A DNA stretch of 64,000 nucleotides from Polaribacter sp. WD7 (GCF_003335085.1 NZ_QPEJ01000015.1:62001-126000), one strand, 5' to 3'; numbered from the stretch's first letter, positions 34,223 through 44,161 are shown. The notes: generated from the sequence alone by a model not told the origin. Numbers and translations: made by a program.

Positions 34223-37200
34223 ATGAAAATTAAATTATCCTTTTTTTTACTACTCTGTTTTCTTTTTTTGAACACAAATAGCTCACTAGGGCAAATGGTT
34301 TGGAAAAAGCTTGAAAAAGCTAGCAATACACAAGAAGCAGCAGTTTTGATGAAGACAGAAAAATTGCCAAAAAAGTATGATTTATTTTCGTTAAATACTA
34401 AAGAACTTATCATAGTAGATAATACCCAAATTGAGTTGCCTAATGCCAATGGTGGTTTTTCAAAATTTATCATTAAAGAAAGTACCAATTTATCATCAAA
34501 ATTGGCAGAAAAATTTCCGATGATAAAATCTTATACAGCCTATGGTCTAGATGATCCAACAGCTGTGGCAAAGATAAGTTTAGGAACAGACGGTTTGCAT
34601 GCAGTTATTTTTTCAGCAACAAGAAATACATTTTATATAGACCCTTACACAAAAGATAAAAGTACGTTTATAGCCTACAAAAGAGCCGATTTGGATGCAA
34701 GTCAAGATGAGTTTACCTGTCAAGTAGAAGAATTTGGTAAAAACTCTGCATTAGAGCAAGGTTTCTTAAAAACAGTAAACGATGGTAATTTAAGAACTTA
34801 TAGAATGGCCATAGTTTGTAGTGGAGAATATGCTCAATTTCATTTAAGCAATCAAAATATTCCAGAATCGGCAACAATTCAGGTAAAAAAAGCAGCAGTT
34901 TTATCGGCCATGAATACAACTTTGGCAAGAGTAAACGGCATTTTTGAAAAAGACCTTTCTGTAAAAATGGAACTTGTAGATAATAATGATGAAATCATTT
35001 TTTTAGATGCTGACAATGATGGTATTACAGACGGAAACCCTAATACAATGATTAATGAGGTACAAACTATTTGCGATAATAGAATTGGAAATGCAAATTA
35101 CGATATTGGTCATATTTTTAGTATTGGAGGAGATGGTTTAGCAAGTTTAGGTGTAGTTTGTGAAACAGGAAGCAAAGCAAGAGGTGTTACAGGAAGAAAT
35201 GAACCTATAGGAGATCCTTATGATATCGATTTTGTAGTACATGAAATTGGTCATCAGTTTGGTGCTACCCATACACAAAATAGTTCGTGTCAGAGATCTA
35301 ATATAAGTGCTGTAGAACCTGGTAGTGGCTCTACAATTATGGGGTATGCAGGTATCTGTTCTCCAAATGTACAAGGCAGTAGTGATGATTATTTTCACGC
35401 CGTAAGTATCGCCCAAATGCAAAATGTCATTACATCCACGGCTACATGTGCAATACTAACTGAAACTAATAACTCAGCTCCAACTGCAGATGCAGGAGCC
35501 GCATACAGCATTCCTAAATCTACGCCATTTGTATTAAGAGGTACAGCAACAGATGCAGACGGTATATCCTCATTAACCTATAATTGGGAGCAAACAGATA
35601 ACGAAGCTGCAACTATGCCCCCTCTAACCACAAATACTGTAGGCCCAATGTTTAGATCTTTGCCTTCAAAAACATCTCCAAATCGTTTTATGCCAGATTT
35701 AGCGACTGTAGTTGCGGGCAATTTAGGCACAACTTGGGAAGTTTTACCTTCTGTAGCAAGAGAATTAAGTTTCTCTTTCTTAGTAAGAGATAATAATAGT
35801 AGTGGAGGGGCAACTGCTAGAGATAACGTTGTTATCACAGTTGCAGATGCAGAAGCTTTTACGGTTACTGCTCCAAGTGGAGTTGTTTCTTGGAATGCCG
35901 GTTCTTCTCAAACAATTTCATGGAATGTAGGAGTAACAAATACAGCGCCAATAAACTGCAAAAATGTAAATATTAAGCTTTCTATAGATGGTGGTTTAAC
36001 GTTTCCAATCATACTAAAAGAAAACACGCCAAATGATGGTGCAGAAGAAATTTTAATACCAAACAATCCTACAGAACAGGCAAGAATTATAGTAGAAGCA
36101 GCAGATAATATTTTCTATAATATAAATACATCAAATTTCATAATTAATTCTACCGAGCCTACATTTTTAGTAGAAACAAATACTATGAGCCAAACAGTGT
36201 GTAATTCTGGAAATCAAATAGCTAATTACGAGTTAAGTGTAGATTTTATTAACGGATTTTCAGAAGAGGTTACTTTTTCTACAACAGGACAACCTACAAA
36301 TGCTGTAGCAACATTTAGCCCAACATCAATTACTAATGATGGTAATGTAATAATGCAGATTTCTAATTTAGATACTGCTACAGCACAAAACTATACCATA
36401 ACCGTTACAGGTCACTCTAATACAGTATCACAAAAAATAGTATTAGAATTAAATGTACAATCTAATACAATTCAAAACTCCATATTAAATACACCAGCTA
36501 ATAATGCCACAGAAGTTGCGCTGACTCCAATATTAACATGGTCAGCAGATTCAAATGCGTCTAGTTATGAAGTGCAAATAGCCAATGATGTTAATTTTGT
36601 AGATATTGTTTCTAATACTACTGTTGCAACCAGTTCATTTTCAGCGAATCGTCTGTTGGGAGATACAAGTTATTTTTGGAGGGTGAAACCTAAAAATCTG
36701 TGTGGTGAGGGTAGTTTTTCTGAAATTTTTACTTTCACAACATTAACCCCTTCATACTGTATGTCAACCTTTACAGATGAACAAGGAGGTACAGAGCATA
36801 TTACTAACGTAACTTTTAATACTATAAATAATAACTCTGGAAATGATACAGTAGATGGTTATCAAGATTTTACATCCTTTTCAACAAGTTTAGAAAGAGG
36901 AGGTACATATGAAGTTAGCGTAACTTTAGATACAGGAGGATTTCAAGATAAATGTATGGTATTTATAGATTGGAATCAAGATTTTGAATTTGATAAAACC
37001 ACAGAAAAATACGATTTAGGAGTAGAATTTGAAAATGTAGGTACTCGAATATTCAGAATTACAGTACCTAATGATGCGCCATATGGCACTACAAGAATGA
37101 GAGTTGTCATAGAATATGAAGATCCTGATGATGGAGCAGGAGATGGAGCTTGTGATGAAGATCATCAAACAGAATGGGGAGAAACAGAAGATTATAATAT

Positions 37201-37489
37201 TTCTATTGTTGATGTAGCTTCTATTGATGACAGTACTTTTGACGGATTTAACTTATATCCAAACCCTATAAATGGAGAATTTAATTTAAATTTTGTTACT
37301 TCAGATCAAAGTAAAGTATCTCTTCAATTGTATGATGTAAGAGGTAGGTTGATAGAAGAAAAAGAATACCTAAATATTGGTTCATTTTTCTCTAAAAAAA
37401 TACTTTTTCAGAAAACAACTACAGGACTGTATTTGCTTAAAATTACAAACGGTGATGAGCAAACAACCCGAAAAATTATTTTTGAGTAA
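34223..37489 (+). CDS. Secreted reprolysin-type zinc metalloprotease with T9SS sorting domain
   Basis: A 1088-residue exported protease. Signal peptide KIKLSFFLLLCFLFLNTNSS, a propeptide to about residue 190, then a metzincin catalytic domain with HEIGHQFGATH (zinc ligands His340, His344, His350) and the downstream Met in STIMGYAGIC. Next come Ig-like and fibronectin-like modules (about 420-870), a GEVED-type domain (VFIDWNQDFEFD; WGETEDYNISI at about 880-1000), and a C-terminal type A sorting domain (FNLYPNPINGEFNL ... TTTGLYLLKI ... RKIIFE) that directs secretion through the type IX system. Likely degrades extracellular protein. Monocistronic, with terminator. Confidence 0.92.
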   Translation: MKIKLSFFLLLCFLFLNTNSSLGQMVWKKLEKASNTQEAAVLMKTEKLPKKYDLFSLNTKELIIVDNTQIELPNANGGFSKFIIKESTNLSSKLAEKFPMIKSYTAYGLDDPTAVAKISLGTDGLHAVIFSATRNTFYIDPYTKDKSTFIAYKRADLDASQDEFTCQVEEFGKNSALEQGFLKTVNDGNLRTYRMAIVCSGEYAQFHLSNQNIPESATIQVKKAAVLSAMNTTLARVNGIFEKDLSVKMELVDNNDEIIFLDADNDGITDGNPNTMINEVQTICDNRIGNANYDIGHIFSIGGDGLASLGVVCETGSKARGVTGRNEPIGDPYDIDFVVHEIGHQFGATHTQNSSCQRSNISAVEPGSGSTIMGYAGICSPNVQGSSDDYFHAVSIAQMQNVITSTATCAILTETNNSAPTADAGAAYSIPKSTPFVLRGTATDADGISSLTYNWEQTDNEAATMPPLTTNTVGPMFRSLPSKTSPNRFMPDLATVVAGNLGTTWEVLPSVARELSFSFLVRDNNSSGGATARDNVVITVADAEAFTVTAPSGVVSWNAGSSQTISWNVGVTNTAPINCKNVNIKLSIDGGLTFPIILKENTPNDGAEEILIPNNPTEQARIIVEAADNIFYNINTSNFIINSTEPTFLVETNTMSQTVCNSGNQIANYELSVDFINGFSEEVTFSTTGQPTNAVATFSPTSITNDGNVIMQISNLDTATAQNYTITVTGHSNTVSQKIVLELNVQSNTIQNSILNTPANNATEVALTPILTWSADSNASSYEVQIANDVNFVDIVSNTTVATSSFSANRLLGDTSYFWRVKPKNLCGEGSFSEIFTFTTLTPSYCMSTFTDEQGGTEHITNVTFNTINNNSGNDTVDGYQDFTSFSTSLERGGTYEVSVTLDTGGFQDKCMVFIDWNQDFEFDKTTEKYDLGVEFENVGTRIFRITVPNDAPYGTTRMRVVIEYEDPDDGAGDGACDEDHQTEWGETEDYNISIVDVASIDDSTFDGFNLYPNPINGEFNLNFVTSDQSKVSLQLYDVRGRLIEEKEYLNIGSFFSKKILFQKTTTGLYLLKITNGDEQTTRKIIFE

Positions 37490-37514
37490 ACTATTTAATG
37501 TAAAAATATGTAAG

Positions 37515-37546
37515 AAACGCTTTATATTCATGAAGCGTTTTTTGTT
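37515..37546 (+). terminator. Terminator after the metalloprotease
   Basis: AAACGCTT / AAGCGTTT stem with a 10-base loop followed by TTTGTTTT, 25 bp after the stop codon. Confidence 0.75.
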
Positions 37547-37606
37547 TTACCCTCAAAAGAGTCATCAATAGTAGCATATAAGCAAAGAAAAATAGTAGCT
37601 CAATTT

Positions 37607-37614
37607 TATTTTTG
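37607..37614 (+). promoter_or_regulatory. Candidate -7 promoter box for the VOC protein
   Basis: TATTTTTG, exact TAnnTTTG match, 31 bp before the ATG. Confidence 0.5.
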
Positions 37615-37645
37615 TTACAAGTTTAATACCATAAAAAATTTAATA

Positions 37646-38044
37646 ATGAGAATACAAGCATATTTAACATTTGATGGAAATTGTCAGGAAGCATTAAATT
37701 TTTATAGTGAAATATTTAATGCTGACGTTACCAATAGAATTACTTATGAAGACAAAAAAATTGATGTACCACTATCTTTCAGAAACAAATTGCAGCATGC
37801 AGAGTTAAAAGGAAAAGGTATTCACTTCATGGCATACGATGCCTCACCAGACACTCCTCTAACACAGGGTAGTAATATGCATATGAGTGTAGATATTACC
37901 ACCAAAGAAGAAGCAGAAGATATCTTTAACGATCTTTGTAAAAGAGGTACCATACACCATCAGTTTAAAGAGAGAGAATGGGGTTATTTCGGAAGATGTA
38001 CAGATAAGTACGGTATCAATTGGATGGTAAATTGTAATTGTTAA
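37646..38044 (+). CDS. VOC-family (PhnB-like) protein
   Basis: 132 residues of the vicinal-oxygen-chelate fold, PhnB-like/glyoxalase-superfamily subgroup: AYLTFDGNCQEALNFYSEIF at the N-terminus, HMSVDITTKEEAEDIFNDL in the middle and WGYFGRCTDKYGINWMVN at the C-terminus. Activity unknown; the usual metal ligands of glyoxalases are not obvious. Own promoter and terminator indicate a single-gene unit. Confidence 0.85.
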   Translation: MRIQAYLTFDGNCQEALNFYSEIFNADVTNRITYEDKKIDVPLSFRNKLQHAELKGKGIHFMAYDASPDTPLTQGSNMHMSVDITTKEEAEDIFNDLCKRGTIHHQFKEREWGYFGRCTDKYGINWMVNCNC

Positions 38045-38062
38045 AAGAATACTAATCAACAC

Positions 38063-38095
38063 AATGGATTACATTAATTTGTAATCCATTTTTTA
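38063..38095 (+). terminator. Terminator after the VOC gene
   Basis: 11 bp perfect stem AATGGATTACA / TGTAATCCATT with TTAATT loop and a T-run. Confidence 0.88.
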
Positions 38096-38119
38096 TATTT
38101 ACGAAAAGCCATATCCATT

Positions 38120-39139
38120 TTGAAACTTGTAAAATTCACAAAAAAAGGCATTTACTGTATTCCTGGAAAGTTTTACTTAGATCCATGGTATCCTGTAGAT
38201 TATGCGATTATTTCTCACGCACATGCAGATCATGCAAGGTGGGGGAACAAACATTATTTGTGTCACCACCATTCTAAAGCAGTATTACAACATAGAATAG
38301 GTAAAGATATTTCTATAGAAAGTTTAGGTTATAAAGAATCCAAAACTATTAATGAGGTAAAGGTTAGTTTTTATCCCGCTGGTCATATTATTGGTTCTGC
38401 ACAAATCAGATTAGAGTATAAAGGCTACATAGTTGTTTTTTCTGGAGATTATAAGACACAACCTGATTTTTTGACTACTCCTTTTGAACCCGTAAAATGT
38501 CACGAATTTATCACCGAAAGTACTTTTGGTTTGCCAGTTTACAAATGGAAAGAAGAAACAGAATTGCAAGAAGAATTGCAAAATTGGGTATATCAAAATC
38601 AACAAAATAATAGAACCAGTGTTTTTTTTGGGTACAGCTTAGGTAAAGCACAACGCTTACTAAAATTGTTAGAAGGTGTGGATGATATTTTTGTACATTC
38701 TGCTATTCATAATCTAAACGAAGCAATTGTTTCATCAGGTATACTATTACCCAAATCTACATTAATTACTAACGATTTTAAAAAAGACGCAATTCAAAAT
38801 AAAATTGTCATTCTGCCGCCAGCATTGTTGGGGTCTAAATTATTAAAACGAATACCAAATGCAGCAACAGCTATTTGCTCTGGTTGGATGCACATTCGTG
38901 GAAACCGACGTTGGAAAGGAGTTGATGCGGGATTTGCAGTTAGCGATCATGCAGATTGGGATGGATTGCTATCTGCTGTAAAAGCAACAGAAGCTGAAAA
39001 AGTTTATGTCACTCACGGTTCGCAAGCTGTATTTTCTAAATATTTAAATGAAATTGGTATTGAAGCTCACGAGTTAAAAACGGAGTTTGGAGAAGACGAA
39101 TTGGCACAAAAAGAAGAGCAAAAACAAGAAACGATATAG
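38120..39139 (+). CDS. Ligase-associated MBL-fold DNA exonuclease
   Basis: Metallo-beta-lactamase/beta-CASP-type nuclease of the bacterial Lhr/ligase repair cluster, 339 residues. Metal site SHAHADHARWG (HxHxDH), then AGHIIGSAQI, FSGDYK and, near the C-terminus, FAVSDHADW and VYVTHGSQ. The frame starts with TTG (38120; KLVKFTKKGIYCIPGKFYLD); no ATG lies nearby, so TTG is accepted. Its C-terminus is Gln/Glu/Lys-rich. The ligase gene follows by 3 bp. Confidence 0.92.
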   Translation: MKLVKFTKKGIYCIPGKFYLDPWYPVDYAIISHAHADHARWGNKHYLCHHHSKAVLQHRIGKDISIESLGYKESKTINEVKVSFYPAGHIIGSAQIRLEYKGYIVVFSGDYKTQPDFLTTPFEPVKCHEFITESTFGLPVYKWKEETELQEELQNWVYQNQQNNRTSVFFGYSLGKAQRLLKLLEGVDDIFVHSAIHNLNEAIVSSGILLPKSTLITNDFKKDAIQNKIVILPPALLGSKLLKRIPNAATAICSGWMHIRGNRRWKGVDAGFAVSDHADWDGLLSAVKATEAEKVYVTHGSQAVFSKYLNEIGIEAHELKTEFGEDELAQKEEQKQETI

Positions 39140-39142
39140 CAG

Positions 39143-40720
39143 ATGAAAGACTTCTCTAATTTAATCAGTGCTATAGAAATTACCAATAAAACCAATGCCA
39201 AGATAGAAGCTTTGGTTGCTTATTTTAAAACAGCACCAGATAAAGATAAACTTTGGTTAATCGCTTTATTTACGGGTAAAAGACCATCAAGACCCGTAAA
39301 ATCGACTTTGATGAAAGAATGGTGTATGGAAATTACCCAGCTTCCAGAATGGTTATTTTTAGAAAGTTATAGTACTGTAGGAGATTTAGGAGAAACGTTA
39401 GCGCTGTTACTGCCAAATCCAGAAAATCAAATTGAAAAACCACTACATATTTGGATTGAAGAACTCATCCATCTAAAAAATAAAACAGACCTAGAAAAAA
39501 AGGAATACGTTTTACATGCTTGGAATGGACTGAATGCACAAGATAGGTTGATTTTTAACAAATTGATTGGTGGAAGTTTCAGGATTGGCGTGTCTAAAAA
39601 AACGTTGGTAAATGCACTTTCTAAACTATCGGGTATAGACGGAAACCAGATGATGCACAGTATTATCGGAAATTGGACGCCAGAAAATATCACTTTTGAA
39701 GCGTTGTTAAATGGAGAGCATATCAACTACGATAATTCTAAACCTTATCCTTTTTGTTTGGCCTATGCTTTAGAAAAAGAATTAAATGATTTAGGTGACG
39801 AAGACGAATGGCAAGTTGAATACAAATGGGATGGAATTCGTGGACAAATCATCAAAAGAAAAGATGAGGTTTTTATTTGGTCTAGAGGAGAAGAATTGGT
39901 TACGCAGCAGTTTCCAGAAATCGTTGCTGCGGTCTCTCAATTTAAAGATGATTTTGTGATCGATGGAGAAATTTTAGCTATAAAAGATACTGCCGTTTTA
40001 CTTTTTAACGATTTGCAAAAACGTTTAAATCGAAAAAATGTTACCAAAAAATTATTAGAAGAAGTTCCTGTAGGTTTGTATATCTACGATATATTAGAAT
40101 TAAATGGTAAAGATTTACGTGCACATGCTATGGAAGACAGAAGAAATGAACTAGAACAATTGTTTCTTCAAAATAGTAGTAAGATGTTGCAATTATCAGA
40201 AGTCATTGATTTTAAAAATTGGAACGAACTAGATGAATTAAGAAATAAAGCAAGAGCTTTTAATTCGGAAGGGTTAATGTTGAAAAAGAAATCGTCAGAT
40301 TATCATGTGGGCAGAAAAAAAGGAGATTGGTGGAAATGGAAAGTAGATCCGTTAACGATTGATGTAGTCATGATTTACGCTCAAAAAGGAAGTGGAAGGC
40401 GAAGTTCTAAATACACCGATTACACTTTTGCTGTAAAAAAAGAAGATAAATTGGTAACGGTTGCCAAGGCTTATTCAGGGTTAACCGATAAAGAAATTAC
40501 CGAAATTTCTCGTTGGGTAAATAAAAACGCCATAGAAAAATTTGGACCTGTACGCACTGTAAAACCAGAATTAGTTTTTGAAATTGCTTTTGAAGGAATT
40601 GCATTAAGTAATCGTCACAAAAGTGGAGTAGCTTTGCGCTTTCCGAGAATGAAGCGTTGGCGAAAAGATAAAACGGTAAAAGATATTGATACGATTGAAA
40701 GTGTAAAAGCTTTAATTTAG
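39143..40720 (+). CDS. ATP-dependent DNA ligase (repair-cluster type)
   Basis: Nick-sealing ligase of 525 residues. An N-terminal helical domain (about 1-190) is followed by the nucleotidyltransferase core with the adenylated lysine in YKWDGIRGQ (KxDG) at about 227-234, motif III/IIIa region FVIDGEILA, motif IV SEGLMLKKK, motif V WWKWKV and an OB-fold to the end. Middle gene of the exonuclease-ligase-helicase-PdeM cluster; the cell's replicative NAD+-dependent ligase is expected elsewhere. Confidence 0.95.
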   Translation: MKDFSNLISAIEITNKTNAKIEALVAYFKTAPDKDKLWLIALFTGKRPSRPVKSTLMKEWCMEITQLPEWLFLESYSTVGDLGETLALLLPNPENQIEKPLHIWIEELIHLKNKTDLEKKEYVLHAWNGLNAQDRLIFNKLIGGSFRIGVSKKTLVNALSKLSGIDGNQMMHSIIGNWTPENITFEALLNGEHINYDNSKPYPFCLAYALEKELNDLGDEDEWQVEYKWDGIRGQIIKRKDEVFIWSRGEELVTQQFPEIVAAVSQFKDDFVIDGEILAIKDTAVLLFNDLQKRLNRKNVTKKLLEEVPVGLYIYDILELNGKDLRAHAMEDRRNELEQLFLQNSSKMLQLSEVIDFKNWNELDELRNKARAFNSEGLMLKKKSSDYHVGRKKGDWWKWKVDPLTIDVVMIYAQKGSGRRSSKYTDYTFAVKKEDKLVTVAKAYSGLTDKEITEISRWVNKNAIEKFGPVRTVKPELVFEIAFEGIALSNRHKSGVALRFPRMKRWRKDKTVKDIDTIESVKALI

Positions 40721-40722
40721 TC

Positions 40723-40812
40723 TGTCATTTCGAGCGAAACGAAGTAAAGTCGAGAAATCTTTTTTATTAAGTTAAATTATTATAAGATTTCTCCATAAAA
40801 TTAAAATGACCA
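40723..40812. repeat. Decayed inverted-repeat element between ligase and helicase genes
   Basis: TGTCATTTCGAGCGAAACGA at the left (from 40723), then CGAGAAATCTT; at the right AAGATTTCT ... AAAATGACC (to about 40812). The halves form an imperfect inverted repeat of a type common between genes in Flavobacteriaceae. It is followed by a degenerate ACCATCAACCAAAAAC tandem (40814-40857) up to the helicase start. Confidence 0.6.
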
Positions 40813-40858
40813 AAAGACCATCAACGAACAACCAAAAACCATCAACCAAAAACTAATA

Positions 40859-43306
40859 GTGAGCAACTTCAAACAAACCCAAGGCTACCAAATCATTCAA
40901 AATTGGATGGAAGAAAAAGGACAGGCTCCTTTTGGTTTTCAGGCTCAAACTTGGGAGCGTTACCATAATAATTATAGCGGAATGGTAGTGGCTCCTACTG
41001 GATTTGGAAAAACATTTTCAGTTTTTTTAGCGGTAGTTATCGATTACTTCAATCATCCAGAAAAATACAAAAAGGGATTAAAATTGATATGGATTAGTCC
41101 CTTACGATCCTTAGCAAAAGACTTGGCAAAAGCAATGAATCAAGCGGTGGAAGAAATTGGTTTAGATTGGGAAGTTGCCGTTAGAAACGGAGATACACCG
41201 ACCAATATCCGCAGAAAACAAGAGCGTTTAATGCCAGACGTTTTGTTAACAACACCAGAAACGTTACACCTGTTATTTTCCCAGAAGAAAAATTCGCGTT
41301 GGTTTAAAAATACAAACTGTATTGCTGTAGATGAATGGCATGAACTGTTGGGTTCTAAACGAGGAGTAATTACAGAATTGGCTATCGCTAGAATTCGAAG
41401 TTTGGCTCCAAAATTACGTGTATGGGGCATCACAGCTACCATCGGTAACTTAGAAGAAGCAAAAAATGTTTTAATGCCTTATCAGGGATTAAAAACAACC
41501 ATGATAAAAGCCAAAGAGAAAAAGAAAATAGACATTGTTTCTGTATTGCCGGATGAAGTAGAAGAATTGTCTTGGGCAGGACATTTAGGAAAAAAAATGA
41601 GTCATAAAATCATTCCGATTATTTATGAACACAATACCACACTTATTTTTACAAATACCAGAAATCAAAGTGAATTATGGTACCAAATTATTATTGAAGA
41701 GGCACCAGACTTAATCGGTCAAATTGCTATTCACCATGGATCTATAGATAAAAAGCAACGAAATTTTATTGAAGAAGCTATTTCAGAAGGCATATTAAAA
41801 GCAGTAGTTTGTACGTCTTCTTTAGATTTGGGTGTCGATTTTAAACCAGTAGATTGCGTCATTCAAATTGGTTCTGCCAAAGGAATTGCTCGTTTTTTAC
41901 AACGAGCAGGACGTAGTGGACATTCTCCTTTCGAAGTATCTAAAATGTATGCAGTTCCCACCCATTCGTTGCAATTGATAGAAGTGGCTGCTGTAAAGGA
42001 AGCAGTAAAACAAAACGAAATTGAAGCCAGGTATCCCTATGTGTTAACGTACGATATTTTGGTACAATTTTTAGTGACTTTAGCGGTAGGCGAAGGTTTT
42101 AAATCAGATGAAACTTTTGAGTTGGTTAAACAAATTCATGCATTTCATTATCTAACAAAAGAAGAATTTGATTGGTGTATTCATTTTATTACCCAAGGAG
42201 GACATACGTTGAAGGCGTATGAAGAATTTCATAAAGTAGTGCTAGATGAAGACGGTTTTTATCGGGTAAAAAGTAGAAGAATAGCCATGATGCACCGAAT
42301 GAATATCGGAGTAATTGTTGGTGAAGTGATGTTGTATGTAAAATTCTTTTCGGGAGGATATATTGGAATGATTGAAGAATTTTTCTTGTCTAAATTAAAA
42401 AAAGGAGATGCTTTTGTTTTGGGCGGAAAAGTTGTGGAGCTTAAGCAAATAAAAGACATGACTGCTTTGGTAAAACGTAGTAAATCTAAAAAGGCAATCA
42501 CACCAAGTTGGTTGGGAGGGAGATTACCCCTAACGTCTTATTTGACTCATTTTTTACGTTTAAAGTTAAGCGATGCCATTACTGCAAAAAAGAAAGAAAA
42601 AGAACTCAATTTTTTATTTCCTCTGTTAAAACGTCAAGAAGACAAATCGCACATTCCTAGGCACGACGAATTTTTAACAGAGCTGATTAAAACTAAAGAT
42701 GGTTACCATCTATTTATGTATCCGTTTGAAGGAAGATTGGTGCATGAAATAATGGCGAGTTTAATTGCGTACAGAATAAGTAAACTAAAACCTTTAACCT
42801 TTACAATCGCTCAGAATGATTATGGTTTTGAATTGCTTTCTGATCAAGAAATTCCGATAAACGAATCTAACCTAGCCAATATTTTATCTAAAGAAAATTT
42901 AATGCAAGACATTACCGCTAGTATAAATGCCAGCGAAATGGCTTCTCGGAAATTTAGAGATATTGCAGTTATTGCTGGCTTGGTGATTCAATCGCAACCG
43001 GGTAATAGAAAAACCAACAAAAGTTTACAATCTTCATCGGGATTAATTTTTAGAGTATTAAGCGATCATGAACCCAATAATTTATTGTTAAAACAAGCGT
43101 ATAATGAGGTGTTTGATTATGAATTGGAAAAAGTACGATTACAGAAAGCTTTTCAGCGAATATCTGAAAGTAAAATTATTTTGAAAGAAGCTAAAGATTT
43201 TACACCTTTGAGCTTTCCTTTAAAGGTAGATAGTTTACGAGGAACTATGAGTAATGAAGAACTCAGTAAACGTATTCAGCGCATTCAAAAACAAGCGTTA
43301 AAGTAG
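40859..43306 (+). CDS. Lhr-type DEXH-box helicase, ligase-associated
   Basis: ATP-dependent 3'-5' helicase of 815 residues (Lhr-core type) in a DNA damage response cluster. Walker A APTGFGKTF at about 44-52, DEXH motif VDEWHELLGSKRG at about 157-169, SAT-equivalent GITATIGN, and motifs V-VI CTSSLDLGVDF and QRAGRSGH; the winged-helix and Lhr-specific C-terminal regions follow. The start is GTG at 40859, 138 bp after the ligase stop; the gap contains a dispersed repeat. Confidence 0.93.
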   Translation: MSNFKQTQGYQIIQNWMEEKGQAPFGFQAQTWERYHNNYSGMVVAPTGFGKTFSVFLAVVIDYFNHPEKYKKGLKLIWISPLRSLAKDLAKAMNQAVEEIGLDWEVAVRNGDTPTNIRRKQERLMPDVLLTTPETLHLLFSQKKNSRWFKNTNCIAVDEWHELLGSKRGVITELAIARIRSLAPKLRVWGITATIGNLEEAKNVLMPYQGLKTTMIKAKEKKKIDIVSVLPDEVEELSWAGHLGKKMSHKIIPIIYEHNTTLIFTNTRNQSELWYQIIIEEAPDLIGQIAIHHGSIDKKQRNFIEEAISEGILKAVVCTSSLDLGVDFKPVDCVIQIGSAKGIARFLQRAGRSGHSPFEVSKMYAVPTHSLQLIEVAAVKEAVKQNEIEARYPYVLTYDILVQFLVTLAVGEGFKSDETFELVKQIHAFHYLTKEEFDWCIHFITQGGHTLKAYEEFHKVVLDEDGFYRVKSRRIAMMHRMNIGVIVGEVMLYVKFFSGGYIGMIEEFFLSKLKKGDAFVLGGKVVELKQIKDMTALVKRSKSKKAITPSWLGGRLPLTSYLTHFLRLKLSDAITAKKKEKELNFLFPLLKRQEDKSHIPRHDEFLTELIKTKDGYHLFMYPFEGRLVHEIMASLIAYRISKLKPLTFTIAQNDYGFELLSDQEIPINESNLANILSKENLMQDITASINASEMASRKFRDIAVIAGLVIQSQPGNRKTNKSLQSSSGLIFRVLSDHEPNNLLLKQAYNEVFDYELEKVRLQKAFQRISESKIILKEAKDFTPLSFPLKVDSLRGTMSNEELSKRIQRIQKQALK

Positions 43307-43323
43307 TTTTTATCAAGTAAACA

Positions 43324-43412
43324 GAATGAGGAACGAATGACGAAACATCTTTTTTGTATTAGACTCTTCCTAGGTTCTAGCCTGTTTACCTACAAAGGCA
43401 TGTTCGGAATGA
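43324..43412. repeat. Decayed dispersed repeat between helicase and pdeM
   Basis: Contains AATGAGGAACGAATGACGAA and GGCATGTTCGGAATGATA, which look like fragments of flavobacterial intergenic repeats. No coding potential in this 110 bp gap. Confidence 0.35.
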
Positions 43413-43416
43413 TAAA

Positions 43417-44082
43417 ATGATAAGAATGATTATGAAGATTGTAACTAAAAAGATACAATGCGATAACGAAACTTTAGAAATAACCAACCAAAGAGTAGTT
43501 TTTTGGCAAAAAGAAAAAGCCTTAATTTTAAGTGATTTACATATCGGCAAATCTGCTCACTTTCAAAAAAATGGTATTCCGATTCCTTCTTCTATTTTAA
43601 GAGAAGATTTATTGCGCTTAGAAAACCTAATTCTTCATTTTAAAGCCACAACTTTACTTATTGTTGGCGATTTGTTTCATGCTGAATACAATACCGATTT
43701 AGACGAATTCAAAGTTTGGTTACAACAATTTGAAAATTTGAAAATTCGATTGATAAAAGGGAATCATGATCGATTGTCAAATCGAATTTATAATCAATTT
43801 AATATTGAAGTAACTAGTAAAGAATTACAATTATGTTCACTTAAATTTGTACACGATTTTACTTCGATAGACAAAGATTATTTTACAATTTCTGGACATA
43901 CCCATCCTGGAGTTTTTATAAAAGGAAAAGCAAAGCAACGCATTAAATTACCTTGTTTTCAGGTAACTAAAAACCAACTAATTCTGCCAGCTTTTAGTCT
44001 GTTTACAGGGTTAAATACTAAAGGTGCACCCAATAAGTGTAAAAATTATTGCTTTACAGATGATGGGATTTTTGAAGTTTAA
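43417..44082 (+). CDS. pdeM: Ligase-associated DNA damage response endonuclease PdeM
   Basis: Calcineurin-like metallophosphoesterase, a Mn-dependent DNA nuclease in the Lhr/ligase repair cluster. Metal-binding motifs in order: LSDLHIGKSAHF, VGDLFHAE, KGNHDR and SGHTHPG. Three in-frame ATGs (43417, 43426, 43432) occur within six codons; the last (KIVTKKIQCDNETLEI) fits homologues best and gives 216 residues. Last gene of the cluster. Confidence 0.93.
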   Translation: MIRMIMKIVTKKIQCDNETLEITNQRVVFWQKEKALILSDLHIGKSAHFQKNGIPIPSSILREDLLRLENLILHFKATTLLIVGDLFHAEYNTDLDEFKVWLQQFENLKIRLIKGNHDRLSNRIYNQFNIEVTSKELQLCSLKFVHDFTSIDKDYFTISGHTHPGVFIKGKAKQRIKLPCFQVTKNQLILPAFSLFTGLNTKGAPNKCKNYCFTDDGIFEV

Positions 44083-44097
44083 ATTTCAAAAAACAAG

Positions 44098-44131
44098 AAA
44101 CCCTTCAAGATTATTAAAACCTGAAGGGTCT
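44098..44131. terminator. Shared terminator between convergent pdeM and thrC
   Basis: CCCTTCA / TGAAGGG stem with a 14-base loop; AT-rich tails on both sides (minus strand reads TTTCTTGTTTTTT). Same CCTTCA...AAAACCTGAAGG pattern as the hairpin at 19611. Confidence 0.65.
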
Positions 44132-44161
44132 GATATTTAAAAATTTGTGAATCAGTGGCAG

